Assembly: GCF_041200175.1 (NCBI RefSeq)
Contig: NZ_CP165727.1
Location: forward strand, 4,476,501 to 4,540,500
From: Streptomyces sp. R33
Lineage (GTDB): Bacteria; Actinomycetota; Actinomycetes; Streptomycetales; Streptomycetaceae
Direction: 5' to 3'
DNA length: 64,000 nucleotides
Shown: in pieces, positions 38,792 to 48,550 of the stretch
Layout: each line of letters begins with the position of its first letter
Numbering within the stretch: position 1 is the first letter of the stretch
Notes under the pieces: model-generated
Told to the model about the DNA's origin: nothing
Database searches by the model: none
Seen by the model: only the letters and a program-made list of their open reading frames with translations
Made by a program: the position numbers and the translations under genes

Positions 38792-39739
38792 TCAGCTCCG
38801 GGGGTATGTCCTGGTCAGCAACGGTTTGCTGGGGCCGGCCGATGGGGTGTTCGTGCACTCGGTACCCACGAGGTAGGCGTCCACACGGGCAGAGTCGCCG
38901 GGGTGCGGCAGTACGAGGAGGTATACCTCGGTGCCCTCGTAGTTGCCCTGCTCGGCGGCGAGCGGGGTGTCGGGGCGACCGGTGGCGCCCTGGACGCAGG
39001 GCGGGACCGGGGAGGATTCCGTGCGGTTGCGGTCACCGGGGGCCAGCCCAGGTGAGGGAGTGGTGTTCTCCAACCCGTACGTGTTGTTCGGCTGTTCTCC
39101 CTGCGGCGAGGTCTTGGCGCCCTGCCCGGGGACCAGGAGCCGGTGGACGCTGCCCTGGAGGCCCTGCGCGGTGTACGTACCGTCCGTGGGGGCCTCGGCA
39201 GCCGTGCTCGTGCCGGATTTGCGGGCGGCGGTGTCCGGGGAGCCGGTTCCGAGCAGGTTGCCCGCAAGGAAGATGCCGAGGGCGCAGGCGGCTGCTCCGG
39301 CGAGGCCCGCGATGACGGCGATGCGGCGGCGGGCGCGGCGGCGTCCTGGGCCGGTTGCTCCGGCCGGGTGACCGGCGGGCCGCCGCGTACCCGGACCGGC
39401 GGGTGCGGCAGGCGATGTTTCACGTGAAACATCGTGCGGCGTGCCGGGCTCGGAGGCCTGGGCGGCCCCCGCCCTGGGCGTGGTGGAGTCGAGGAGGGCC
39501 TCGGCGGCGAGGGCGGCGTCGATACGCCCGGCGATGTCGGAGGGCATGCGAGGGGGCCCCGGCAAGGTGCCGAGGAGCGCCCGGATCTCCTCCAAGGAGG
39601 CGTGGACGTCGGCGCACAGCGGGCAGTCGCCCAGATGGCGGCGTACCTCGGCGGTCCGGACCGGGGACAGGAGCCCTTCGGTCAGGTCGGAGATCTCCGA
39701 GACGTCAGGGTGCCGGATCGTGCCGGTTGCGGGAGTCAC
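38792..39739 (-). CDS. Anti-sigma factor with zinc-finger (ZAS-like) motif, partner of SigM
   Basis: 315 residues: a cytoplasmic zf-HC2 region with HLGDCPLC (H-x3-C-x2-C, about 36-43), a Pro/Gly-rich linker, one membrane helix (about 140-162, IAVIAGLAGAAACALGIFLAG) and a 150-residue outer domain. Such proteins hold ECF sigma factors at the membrane until a signal releases them. The GTG start overlaps the sigM stop by GTGA. parS site 4 lies in the linker and encodes DVSRET. Identity as the SigM regulator follows from the coupling. Confidence 0.9.
   Translation of the reverse strand: MTPATGTIRHPDVSEISDLTEGLLSPVRTAEVRRHLGDCPLCADVHASLEEIRALLGTLPGPPRMPSDIAGRIDAALAAEALLDSTTPRAGAAQASEPGTPHDVSRETSPAAPAGPGTRRPAGHPAGATGPGRRRARRRIAVIAGLAGAAACALGIFLAGNLLGTGSPDTAARKSGTSTAAEAPTDGTYTAQGLQGSVHRLLVPGQGAKTSPQGEQPNNTYGLENTTPSPGLAPGDRNRTESSPVPPCVQGATGRPDTPLAAEQGNYEGTEVYLLVLPHPGDSARVDAYLVGTECTNTPSAGPSKPLLTRTYPRS
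39417..39430. other. parS site 4 (inside anti-sigma gene)
   Basis: Perfect GTTTCACGTGAAAC within GATGTTTCACGTGAAACATC; read on the minus strand it encodes VSRET in the linker before the membrane helix. Confidence 0.95.
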
Positions 39740-40440
39740 GTTCGTCCACCTCCGCCCTTCACCGTGTCTGCGTCTGGGGCTGGCTGACTGGGGTCTGCCG
39801 CTGGTGGGACGGGCGTCCCCGGCGTCCGGTTCCTTCCCCGCTCGGCGGCGGTGTTATCCCCGGCATTCGAGCGCAGATGAGTGAGCATCGGCAGGAGTTT
39901 CGCCCGGCCGCGCGCGCAGCGGCTCTTCACGGTGCCGGTGGGGACGTCGAGGATACGTGCGGCCTCGGCGACGGGGTATCCCTGCATGTCGACGAGGACG
40001 AGGACGGCCCGCTGCTCGGCCGGCAGCGTGCCGAGGGCGGCCAGGAGCTGCCGGTGGAGCTCCTGGCGCTCCGCGGGGGCCTCGGCGGACTCGTGGGGCT
40101 CCAGGAGGCGCTCCAGGCGCTCTGTGTCGTCGAGGGGTGCCGTCCTGCGGGAGGCCGTCTTGCGGGCCCGGTCGAGGCAGGCGTTGACGGTGATGCGGTG
40201 CAGCCAGGTCGTGACGGCCGATTCCCCGCGGAAGGTGTGGGCGGCCCGGTAGGCGGAGACGAGGGCGTCCTGCACGGCGTCGGCGGCCTCCTCGCGGTCG
40301 CCGAGCGTGCGCAGGGCCACCGCCCACAGCCGGTCGCGGTGCCGCCGCACGAGCTCCCCGAACGCGTCGGGATCACCGGCGGTATGCAGCGCCAGCAGTT
40401 CCTGGTCGCTCCGGTCGTCTCCCGTTGCAGAGTGCATCAC
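39736..40440 (-). CDS. sigM: ECF RNA polymerase sigma factor SigM
   Basis: 234 residues with sigma region 2 (DAFGELVRRHRDRLWAVALRTL, EAADAVQDALVSAYRA; about 26-70) and region 4 (LPAEQRAVLVLVDMQGYPVAEAARILDVPTGTVKSR; about 140-175), plus a disordered Pro-rich tail of about 45 residues. It directs transcription of a stress regulon. Starts at GTG (40440) or the adjacent ATG (40437). The symbol rests on conserved order with the anti-sigma gene, trxB and murJ, as in Mycobacterium sigM. Confidence 0.92.
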   Translation of the reverse strand: MMHSATGDDRSDQELLALHTAGDPDAFGELVRRHRDRLWAVALRTLGDREEAADAVQDALVSAYRAAHTFRGESAVTTWLHRITVNACLDRARKTASRRTAPLDDTERLERLLEPHESAEAPAERQELHRQLLAALGTLPAEQRAVLVLVDMQGYPVAEAARILDVPTGTVKSRCARGRAKLLPMLTHLRSNAGDNTAAERGRNRTPGTPVPPAADPSQPAPDADTVKGGGGRT

Positions 40441-40576
40441 ACCTCGCTTCTTCCCGGGATGGAGCGTAGAGCCTGTGCGAGCCGCGCACGAGGGGCCGGT
40501 TCACACGCCGGGAGCCACGGTCCGCCGCGGGGATGACTCCCCGGCCGCACCATGGCTCCCTCGCCGTGCGGTGGGC

Positions 40577-42304
40577 TCAGTCGGCCGGCCCGAGCACCTT
40601 GATCTCGCTGATTCCGCCGCGGTAGCCGTCCCCACTGCCGTCGGACGGCAGTGTGGTGATGTGGACGAGCACGAAGCGGGTCTTGATCGGGGTGTCCACG
40701 GTCGCCTGCAACTTCTTCCCCGTGTTGCCCAGTTTGACGAGCTCCTGGGGGAAGTCGGAGACACCGTGCGGCGAGGAGGTCTCCGGGGCGGCGGCGCGGA
40801 CCTCGACCTTGTGTCCCGCGGCGTACATGTCCGCCTCGATGCCCGTCACCTCCTGGACGCTGCCGAGATCGACGACGATGCCACTGCCGTCGTCGTAGCT
40901 GTCCAGGTTGCCGAACTTTCCGCCGTAGCCGTAGAAGATCTTGGTGATCCACGCGGTGTCGGGGTTGCCGTCGACGGCCTTGCCGGCGTCCTCGGGTTTG
41001 ATCGGGTCCTTGCCGAAGGTGACGGCGCTGCCGATGTGCAGCGGCTTGCTCTCCTTGGGCTTCTTCTCGTCCTCGTTCGTCTTCGTGGACTGCGAGTTGC
41101 TGGGACCGCCGCCGTCGCCCTTGCCGCGGTCCAGGAGGGTGTCGGCGAGCTGCCAGCTGCCCAGCCCCAGGGCGGCGATCAGCAGGGCGGCGACACCCCA
41201 CTTCAGAACCCGGCCGGTGCGGCTCTGCAGCGGGGCCGGCGGGACGGCGACGGGCTGGGTCACGCGCACGCCGGGGTGCGCCGGCGGCCGGCCGTAGCTG
41301 CCCTGCTGGTAGGTGGTGTGCTGGTACTCGGGAGGCGCGGTGAAAGCGGGCTCCGGCGGCTTGATGCGGGGCATCGCGGCGACGGCCTTGGCCAGTTCCT
41401 CCGGGGTGGTGCAGGCAGGCTCCTGGCGGGAAGCGGTGGCCCCGTCGTTGGCGAGGGCACGCATGGCGAGCTCCCCCAGCCCCCGGTGCACCCCGGCGCG
41501 GACCTGGTCGGGGGCGATCAGCCCGACGCCCTTGGGCAGGCCGGTGAGACCGTAGGCGTCGACCTCGTACGGCCAGCGCTGGGTCAGGGCGGCGTACAGC
41601 AGTGCGCCGATGGCCTCGGTGTCCGCGCGCTGCGGGGTGTCGCTGGTGATGCCGCGCAGGGCGGCGTTCACGGCGAGCCCGCGGATCCGGTACTGGCCCG
41701 TGGAGGTGCGCAGTATCGCGCTCGGTGTCAGGCGCAGGTGGGCGAGGCCCTCGCGGTGCGCGGCGGCCATGGCCTGGGAGACCTGGGTGACGAGCTGGTA
41801 GGCCTCGTGGGGCTCCAGGGGGCCCGCGGCGAGGAGTGCGGTCAGCTCGGTGGCGTCGGGCAGCCACTCGTGGACGACGTAGACGAGGTCGTTCTCTTCC
41901 ACGGCGTCGAGGACGTGGACGAACCGCGGGTCGCCGAGCAGCGCGGAGGAGCGGGCGGCGGCCAGGACGGCGCGGGCCCGAGGGTGGTCGGCAGGCAGCA
42001 GATGGACGCCCACGGCCCGGCGCAACTTCTCGTCCATCGCGCGCCAGCTGCTGAATCCGTCCAGACGGGTGACGCACTCTTCGAGGCGGTAGCGCCTCGC
42101 GAGCTTGTGGCCGCTGTGCAGTTCGGGGGCGGCAGCAGGGGCCGCTTTTCTGCGTTCGCCGTCCTTTTCTGGCATGGGTCCGTCCGCGGCTCGTCCGTTC
42201 TGGGTGTCCACCCCGTCGGCCGTGGCCTTTGCCGCATCTGCGGCCGGCGGCTCATCGCCGCCGTTGTCGGCCACGTCGACGGCAGCCGTGCTACGTTCCG
42301 CCAC
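40577..42304 (-). CDS. Membrane pseudokinase with extracellular discoidin-like domain
   Basis: 575 residues from the GTG at 42304 (GGGGAGG and AGGA upstream); in-frame starts at 42358 and 42373 lack ribosome sites. Residues about 50-300 have a protein-kinase fold but lack catalytic motifs: the glycine loop is gone, HRD is replaced by HLRLTPSAIL and DFG by RIRGLAV. A membrane helix (about 367-387) and an outer galactose-binding/F5-8-like domain (about 430-575) follow. In Mycobacterium the equivalent pseudokinase is fused to MurJ (MviN, Rv3910) and recruits FhaA. Here it is a separate gene just downstream of murJ. Confidence 0.9.
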   Translation of the reverse strand: MAERSTAAVDVADNGGDEPPAADAAKATADGVDTQNGRAADGPMPEKDGERRKAAPAAAPELHSGHKLARRYRLEECVTRLDGFSSWRAMDEKLRRAVGVHLLPADHPRARAVLAAARSSALLGDPRFVHVLDAVEENDLVYVVHEWLPDATELTALLAAGPLEPHEAYQLVTQVSQAMAAAHREGLAHLRLTPSAILRTSTGQYRIRGLAVNAALRGITSDTPQRADTEAIGALLYAALTQRWPYEVDAYGLTGLPKGVGLIAPDQVRAGVHRGLGELAMRALANDGATASRQEPACTTPEELAKAVAAMPRIKPPEPAFTAPPEYQHTTYQQGSYGRPPAHPGVRVTQPVAVPPAPLQSRTGRVLKWGVAALLIAALGLGSWQLADTLLDRGKGDGGGPSNSQSTKTNEDEKKPKESKPLHIGSAVTFGKDPIKPEDAGKAVDGNPDTAWITKIFYGYGGKFGNLDSYDDGSGIVVDLGSVQEVTGIEADMYAAGHKVEVRAAAPETSSPHGVSDFPQELVKLGNTGKKLQATVDTPIKTRFVLVHITTLPSDGSGDGYRGGISEIKVLGPAD

Positions 42305-42421
42305 CGTCGTTCCTGCCTCCCCATCCGTTACGCGCTGTCGGCCAGTCTGCGAAGCCATGCCAATTGTGCCCACAGTCCGGCGCTATGCACGACACGCGAA
42401 GGGGTCCGACGGTTGTGCGCA

Positions 42422-44596
42422 TCAGCGCCCCAAGCGTCCGCGAACCATTCCGACCATGGCGTTGAGCTCTTCGATGCGCATCCTCTTGGCAGCCACGAGG
42501 AACACGACGGCCAGCGCGACACCGCCGGCGGCCAACGCGGCCAAGGAACCGGTGACTCCACTGCCGAGCCACTGGGTGACAGCGTAGGCGGCTGCACCGG
42601 CCACGGCGGCCGCGGGGACGCACGCACCGGTGAGGCGCGCGTAGGTGCGCATCACGTGGGCGCCGTCGAGGTCGCCGCCCAGCCGGTTGCGCAGCCGACG
42701 CCAGGCGACGCCGACGCCGACGGTGTAGCCGAGGCCGTAGGCGGCCGCCATGCCGACGACCGCCCAGCGGGCGGGGAGCACGAAGAACGCGGCGGTGGAG
42801 ACGGCCGCGTTGACGGTGGCGACGATGACCGTGTTGTAGAAGGGGGTCCGGGTGTCCTCGTAGGCGTAGAACCCGCGCAGGACGACGTACTGGACGGAGT
42901 ACGGGATGAGCCCGAGGCCGAAGGCCATCAGGACGTAGCCGATGTTCTGGGCGCCGGAGCCGGAACCGGCGTACAGCAGCGTGGCCATGGGGACGCCGAG
43001 GGCGAGGAACGCGAAGGCACACGGCACGATCGCGACGGCCGAAGTGCGCAGCCCGTACGAGATGTCGTCGCGGACGGCGGCGGCGTCCCCGTCGTGGGCG
43101 GAGCGGGAGATGCGGGGCAGGACGGCCGTCATGACGGAGACGGTGATGATGGCCTGCGGCATCTGCCACAGCAGCAGCGCGTAGTTGTAGGCCGTGATGC
43201 CGGTGCCCGGGTGGCCCTGCTTCTCGGCGACGGATCCGGCCCAGGTCGCGAGCTGGGTCACGACGACGAGGCCGATCTGGTTGGCGAGGACGAAGAAGAA
43301 CGTCCACTTGGCCAGGCGGGCGGCCTTGCCGAGGCCGTGGCCCCGCCAGTCGAACCGCAGGCGCGGCTTGAAGCCGGCGTCGCGCAGGTAGGGCAGCATC
43401 GCGAGCGCCTGGACGGTGAGGCCCAGGAGAGTGCCGAGGCCGAGCAGGCGGACGCCGTCGGCCGTGACGGTGGTGGCACTGACTCCGGAGGTGGTGAAAC
43501 CGCCGAAGGCCCAGATGAAGGCCCCGAAGGTGGCGATGACGACGATGTTGTTGAGGACGGGGGTCCACATCATCGCGCCGAACCGGCCGCGTGCGTTGAG
43601 GATCTGACCGAGGACCACGTGCACGCCCATGAAGAACATGGTCGGCAGGCAGTAGCGGGCGAAGGCGACCGCGACGTCCATCTGCTGGGGGTCCGAGGCG
43701 AGCTTCGGCGACATCATCGTGATGAACACCGGTGCGGCGAGGACGCAGATGGTGGTGATGGCGGCCAGCAGCACCACGACGAGGGTCAGGAGGCGGTTGG
43801 CGTAGGCCTCGCCCCCGTCGTCGTCCTGCTTCATGGCCCGCACCAGCTGGGGGATGAAGACGGCGTTGAGGGCGCCGCCGCCGACCAGCACGTAGATCAT
43901 CGTCGGCAGGGTGTTGGCGATCTGGTACGTGTCGTTGAACGTGCCGACGCCGATGGCACCGGCGATGACGAGGGTCCGCAGGAAGCCGGTGATGCGGGAG
44001 ACGATCGTGCCGGCGGCCATGAGGGCGCTGGACTTGAGCAGGCTGGAGGCGCGGCCGGCGGGCTTGCTCGGTGCCGGGACGGCGACGGGGGCGTCCTCGG
44101 CAGGGGTGCCGGGAGTCCCCTGCTGGTCCCGGTAGAGGTGCGCGAAGGCGTCGGGCTCGGGCTGCTCGTCCGCGGCCTTGGTGACCAGGGAGTCCACTCC
44201 GACGAACTGGGTGGTCGTGGCGTGGTCGCCGTAGGGCAGGTGCCGGGAGGGCCCGTCCGGCTCGGGCGGCGGGGTCTGCGCCCAGACGTGCGGGTCGGGG
44301 GCGTGTACGGGCGTCTGCGGCGCCGCGTAGAGCGGGCCGGGCTCCTGGTAGGTGCCGGGCGGCGGCGGAGGGTGCGAGGCCCGGTCGTACAGGACCTCGG
44401 CGACGGGATCCTGGGCCGACAGGTCCTGTGACCGGTAGGGGTCGTGCTCGTAGGCGTCTTGGACATACGGGTCGCGGTCCGGTGCGGGCGCAGGCACGGG
44501 GACCTGCCCGGGCACCGGGGTGCCCGGGGCAGTGCCCTGGGAGGGCGCGGGCCCACCAGTGCCCTGCGCGCGGTCACCGTCGTACGGCGCGTTCAT
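42422..44596 (-). CDS. murJ: Lipid II flippase MurJ
   Basis: 724 residues: a long Pro-rich cytoplasmic N-terminus (about 1-185, many short YxxDPY-type repeats) and then fourteen membrane segments of the MurJ/MviN fold (ALMAAGTIVSRITGFLRTLVIAGAIG first). It moves lipid II across the membrane for wall synthesis. The pseudokinase gene follows, and the DUF6049 gene ends 46 bases upstream, so a three-gene transcription unit is likely. Confidence 0.96.
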   Translation of the reverse strand: MNAPYDGDRAQGTGGPAPSQGTAPGTPVPGQVPVPAPAPDRDPYVQDAYEHDPYRSQDLSAQDPVAEVLYDRASHPPPPPGTYQEPGPLYAAPQTPVHAPDPHVWAQTPPPEPDGPSRHLPYGDHATTTQFVGVDSLVTKAADEQPEPDAFAHLYRDQQGTPGTPAEDAPVAVPAPSKPAGRASSLLKSSALMAAGTIVSRITGFLRTLVIAGAIGVGTFNDTYQIANTLPTMIYVLVGGGALNAVFIPQLVRAMKQDDDGGEAYANRLLTLVVVLLAAITTICVLAAPVFITMMSPKLASDPQQMDVAVAFARYCLPTMFFMGVHVVLGQILNARGRFGAMMWTPVLNNIVVIATFGAFIWAFGGFTTSGVSATTVTADGVRLLGLGTLLGLTVQALAMLPYLRDAGFKPRLRFDWRGHGLGKAARLAKWTFFFVLANQIGLVVVTQLATWAGSVAEKQGHPGTGITAYNYALLLWQMPQAIITVSVMTAVLPRISRSAHDGDAAAVRDDISYGLRTSAVAIVPCAFAFLALGVPMATLLYAGSGSGAQNIGYVLMAFGLGLIPYSVQYVVLRGFYAYEDTRTPFYNTVIVATVNAAVSTAAFFVLPARWAVVGMAAAYGLGYTVGVGVAWRRLRNRLGGDLDGAHVMRTYARLTGACVPAAAVAGAAAYAVTQWLGSGVTGSLAALAAGGVALAVVFLVAAKRMRIEELNAMVGMVRGRLGR

Positions 44597-44642
44597 CGAA
44601 ACCCCACCTCATCGTCCCCAGGCCGACCGGCCACGGCATCGC

Positions 44643-46958
44643 TCAACGGTCCACTGTCTCACCCGTGCCGGACGGCCCGGTGCTTTGCGGTCCGGTGTCC
44701 GGGGTCTCGTCACTCGGCTGCGTGCTCTCCTCGGCGGCCGCCCGGGCCGCCACGCGCTTGCGGCTGGCGTACATCTTGATGCCCGCCAGGACGAGGAGGA
44801 GGACGCCGCCTGCGATGACGAGCATGACGGTGGGAGTGATCTCGGTGGCCTCCACGGTGAACTTGCGCTGCTTGCCGTAGGGCACGCCGTCCGTGGTGAA
44901 GAGCTGCGCGGTGACCTCGACGGGGCCGCTCGCGGTGGCGTTGGCGGTGAACTTGACCGTCTGGCTGTGTCCGCCCGTGACGGTCACTTCCTGCTCGGCC
45001 TGGCCGCTGTCGCCGAACACCAGGCGGGTCGGGTTGGCGGACTTCACCCGCAGGACGAGGTTGTGGACGTCCTGGACGAGGCTGTTCTGGACGCTGACCG
45101 GGATGGTAGCGCTGTGTCCGGACAGGGTGGCGTCGGACTTGGGGACGACCTTGACCTTCTCGGTGAGGCCGATCAGGTACTCCTGCACCTGGTCCCGGTA
45201 GAGCCGGGCCTCCTCGGGGTGGCCCCGCCAGGAGGTGGACATCTCGCGGTTGGTGGTGTTGCCGAAGGGGATCTCCACGCGGTCGGGCGCGGTGAGGATC
45301 ACCTTGAAGTGGTCCAGGGTGTTCTGGGTCGTGCGGATCTTCTCGAAGGCGGAGACCGGAAGCTCCGTCTTGCGCAGCGCATCGGGGTACTGGCCGGCGC
45401 CCGGGACCTGGGTGTTGACGCCCGGGTCGGGTTTGGCGGCGGCCGCGCCCTCGAGGTCGGCCGGCTGGGTCCAGCGGCCCGCCTGCAGCCCCCGCAGCGC
45501 GGCTGCCATGGTCTGCACCTGGCTGGAGGAGGGCATCCGCTGCGGGGTGACGACGAAGCTGCGCTGGCTGTCGGTCTTCTGCAGGTTCAGGGCGAGGCTC
45601 TGGGCGAGGAAGCGCTGCACGGCCAGGGTGGCGTTCCCGGCGCCCAGCATGTCGCCGTCGAAGGCGGTGGAGAGATCGGCGTCGGCGACGACGGCGGTGG
45701 TTCCCGCGCCGATGGGACGGGCGGCCGACGGGGTGTAGCCCAGGGCGCCGGTCTCCTGGAGGCTGTCGCTGCGCGTGAGGACGTTGTGGGCGCCCGCCGA
45801 GGTGGCCACGTTGACGATCGACGGGTCGATGGCGCCGTCCAGGGGCCAGGAGAAGTCGGTGGACGGGGAGACGTGCAGCACCGTCTCCACGGCCTGCTTC
45901 GCCTTGTCGGTGGCCGGCCGCAGCTGGCCCAGGGTGCCCGACACGTCCTTGCCCTGGTGGGCGAGGGAGGCGATGTCCGGATCGGCGAACGGCAGCGCCA
46001 CGATCTTCTTGCCCTGGACCGCGGCTTCCAGGGAGCTCAGCCACTGCTCGGCGACGGCCTTGTTCTTGCCCTGGACGACCCGCCCGTCCGGCGTGCGGAA
46101 CCGGTAGCCCTTGGTCATGGCGTCGACCGTGTAGAGCAGGTCGGGGTCGATGACCCAGGTGACGGGCAGGTCCTTGCCGAGAGCGACCATCTGCTGGAGG
46201 CGCCCGCCGGACTTGAGGTCCTCGGCGAGCGAGTCGTCGAGGAAGACGGGGGTCTGGAGCTCGTCCGAGCCGGTCTCCGCCGTCAGGTGCGTGGTGGAGA
46301 TCAGCGGCCACAGGTAGGTGAGCTGGGAGCGCTTGGAGGCCGCCTCGGGCTGCCAGGGCAGGAAGGTCCGCTTGATGCCGAGGACCTGCTCGTACGGGCG
46401 GCTCTCGGTCTCCCCGGACAGCGAGACGCCGAGCTGGTAGACGCCGTCCTTGTCCAGCTCCAGCTTGTTCACCGGGATCGTGAGGGTGAACTCCTGCTTG
46501 ACCTTCGACGGCAGCGAGGCGATCTTCACGGCGTAGGCCTGGTCGATCTCGCCGGGATCCGTGCCGGCCCGGAAGCCGGCGCGTTCCGCCGCCTCGTCGA
46601 TGGAGGCCCGGTCGCCCAGCACGGGCCCGACCCGCAGGCCCACGTGCGCGCCGGTGATCGTCTCGCGGCCGTTGTTGACCACGCTGCCGGAGATCGTGAG
46701 GGTGTCGCCCTTGACCGGGGCCGTGGGGGCCATCTCGGTCAGCTGCACGTCGACGGCACCCGCCTCGGCGGCTTGGGCGGCCTGAGGGGCGGGTGAGTAG
46801 ACCAGAGCGGCGAGCACGGGAGTCCCGGCCAGCAGAACGACTGCGCGCCGCAGCCAGCGGCGCCGGGCAGGTGCGGGGGGTGCCCCCTGGATGTCTGCCG
46901 CCTCGGCCACGCGCTGCCCGTCCCTCGAAGTGTCAGTGGTCGTCGTCTGTGCGTCCAC
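44643..46958 (-). CDS. DUF6049 family secreted membrane protein
   Basis: 771 residues if started at the GTG at 46958; a GTG at 46910 is an alternative and neither has a strong ribosome site. After a basic start comes a membrane/signal segment (WLRRAVVLLAGTPVLAALVY), a large extracytoplasmic region and a C-terminal helix (VMLVIAGGVLLLVLAGIKMYA) with a cytoplasmic acidic tail. The family corresponds to mycobacterial Rv3909, always next to murJ/mviN. Function is unknown, probably in wall assembly. It is divergent from cca. Confidence 0.85.
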   Translation of the reverse strand: MDAQTTTTDTSRDGQRVAEAADIQGAPPAPARRRWLRRAVVLLAGTPVLAALVYSPAPQAAQAAEAGAVDVQLTEMAPTAPVKGDTLTISGSVVNNGRETITGAHVGLRVGPVLGDRASIDEAAERAGFRAGTDPGEIDQAYAVKIASLPSKVKQEFTLTIPVNKLELDKDGVYQLGVSLSGETESRPYEQVLGIKRTFLPWQPEAASKRSQLTYLWPLISTTHLTAETGSDELQTPVFLDDSLAEDLKSGGRLQQMVALGKDLPVTWVIDPDLLYTVDAMTKGYRFRTPDGRVVQGKNKAVAEQWLSSLEAAVQGKKIVALPFADPDIASLAHQGKDVSGTLGQLRPATDKAKQAVETVLHVSPSTDFSWPLDGAIDPSIVNVATSAGAHNVLTRSDSLQETGALGYTPSAARPIGAGTTAVVADADLSTAFDGDMLGAGNATLAVQRFLAQSLALNLQKTDSQRSFVVTPQRMPSSSQVQTMAAALRGLQAGRWTQPADLEGAAAAKPDPGVNTQVPGAGQYPDALRKTELPVSAFEKIRTTQNTLDHFKVILTAPDRVEIPFGNTTNREMSTSWRGHPEEARLYRDQVQEYLIGLTEKVKVVPKSDATLSGHSATIPVSVQNSLVQDVHNLVLRVKSANPTRLVFGDSGQAEQEVTVTGGHSQTVKFTANATASGPVEVTAQLFTTDGVPYGKQRKFTVEATEITPTVMLVIAGGVLLLVLAGIKMYASRKRVAARAAAEESTQPSDETPDTGPQSTGPSGTGETVDR

Positions 46959-47094
46959 AGATGGTAACGAGACCCGCTGTGCGCGAGTGCCGCGCCTTGC
47001 TCCACATGATCGTGACCGGCCCGGCGGCACCGCAGGCCGGGGTCGCCACAAACAGGGAAGCCCTCGCCGGGCCGGGCACGTACCCTTTTCTGTT

Positions 47095-48537
47095 GTGCCG
47101 AACGCCAACGAAGACAATCCCAGTGCCCTGAGTCAGGTGCAGCACCGCGCGGTCAGTGAACTGCTGCGGGTCGCCCCTGTCGCCGACGAGCTCGGCCGCC
47201 GGTTCCACGAGGCGGGCTTCCGCCTCGCCCTGGTCGGCGGGTCCGTACGCGATGCGCTGCTCGGGCGTCTCGGCAACGACCTCGACTTCACCACCGACGC
47301 CCTCCCCGGGGACGTTCTGAGGATCATCCGCCCGTGGGCCGACTCGGTCTGGGACGTCGGCATCGCCTTCGGCACCGTCGGGGCCCAGAAGGACGGCTTC
47401 CAGATCGAGGTGACCACGTACCGCTCGGAGTCGTACGACCGCACCTCGCGCAAGCCGGAGGTCTCCTACGGCGACTCGATCGAGGAGGACCTGGTCCGCC
47501 GCGACTTCACCGTGAACGCGATGGCGGTCGCACTGCCGGAGAAGGAGTTCGTGGACCCGCACGGCGGTCTGGAGGACCTCCAGGCGGGCGTTCTGCGCAC
47601 TCCCGGCACCCCGGAGGACTCCTTCTCCGACGACCCGCTGCGGATGCTGCGTGCGGCGCGCTTCGCCGCCCAGCTCGACTTCGAGGTCGCCCCCGAGGTC
47701 GTCGCGGCGATGCGGGCGATGTCCGACCGGATCGAGATCGTCTCGGCGGAGCGGGTGCAGGGTGAGCTGAACAAGCTGCTGCTGTCTGCGCACCCCCGCA
47801 AGGGCCTGGGCCTGCTCGTGGACACCGGGCTGGCCGACCACGTGCTGCCCGAGCTGCCCGCCCTGCGGCTGGAGAGTGACGAGCACCACCGCCACAAGGA
47901 CGTCTACGACCACTCGCTGATCGTGCTGGAGCAGGCGATGGCTCTCGAGCAGGACGGCCCGGACCTGGTGCTGCGGCTGGCTGCCCTGCTCCACGACATC
48001 GGCAAGCCGCGTACCCGCCGGTTCGAGAGCGACGGCCGGGTCTCCTTCCACCACCACGAGGTGGTGGGCGCGAAGATGACCAAGAAGCGCATGACCGCGC
48101 TGAAGTACTCCAACGACATGGTCAAGGACGTGTCCCGGCTCGTGGAGCTGCACCTGCGCTTCCACGGCTACGGGGACGGCGAGTGGACCGACTCCGCGGT
48201 GCGGCGCTACGTCCGCGACGCCGGCCCGCTGCTGGAGCGCCTGCACAAGCTGACCCGGTCGGACTGCACCACCCGCAACAAGCGCAAGGCCAACGCCCTC
48301 TCCCGCACCTATGACGGCCTGGAGGAGCGCATTGCGCAGCTCCAGGAGCAGGAGGAGCTCGACGCCATCCGGCCCGACCTGGACGGCAACGAGATCATGC
48401 AGGTGCTGGGTGTCGGCCCGGGGCCGGTGATCGGTAAGGCGTACGCGTTCCTGCTGGACCTGCGGCTGGAGAACGGCCCCATGGAGCGCGACGCCGCGGT
48501 GACCGCCCTCAAGGAGTGGTGGGCCGCACAGGCCTGA
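47095..48537 (+). CDS. cca: CCA tRNA nucleotidyltransferase
   Basis: 480 residues from the GTG at 47095. Nucleotidyltransferase motif LVGGSVRDALLGRLGNDLDFTTDA (about 42-65), the RRDFTVNAMA motif, and a C-terminal HD domain (LLHDIGKPRTR, about 300). It adds or repairs the tRNA 3' CCA, needed here because neither tRNA in this window encodes CCA. No ribosome site is seen; a TACCCT box ends 8 bases before the start, so the message may be leaderless. Confidence 0.96.
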   Translation: MPNANEDNPSALSQVQHRAVSELLRVAPVADELGRRFHEAGFRLALVGGSVRDALLGRLGNDLDFTTDALPGDVLRIIRPWADSVWDVGIAFGTVGAQKDGFQIEVTTYRSESYDRTSRKPEVSYGDSIEEDLVRRDFTVNAMAVALPEKEFVDPHGGLEDLQAGVLRTPGTPEDSFSDDPLRMLRAARFAAQLDFEVAPEVVAAMRAMSDRIEIVSAERVQGELNKLLLSAHPRKGLGLLVDTGLADHVLPELPALRLESDEHHRHKDVYDHSLIVLEQAMALEQDGPDLVLRLAALLHDIGKPRTRRFESDGRVSFHHHEVVGAKMTKKRMTALKYSNDMVKDVSRLVELHLRFHGYGDGEWTDSAVRRYVRDAGPLLERLHKLTRSDCTTRNKRKANALSRTYDGLEERIAQLQEQEELDAIRPDLDGNEIMQVLGVGPGPVIGKAYAFLLDLRLENGPMERDAAVTALKEWWAAQA

Positions 48538-48550
48538 TGCGGCCGGCGCC

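Noticed and set aside
47081..47094. Leaderless promoter for cca (TACCCT eight bases before the GTG).
   Set aside because: No -35 match is visible at 16-18 bases upstream, so it is only noted in the gene entry.
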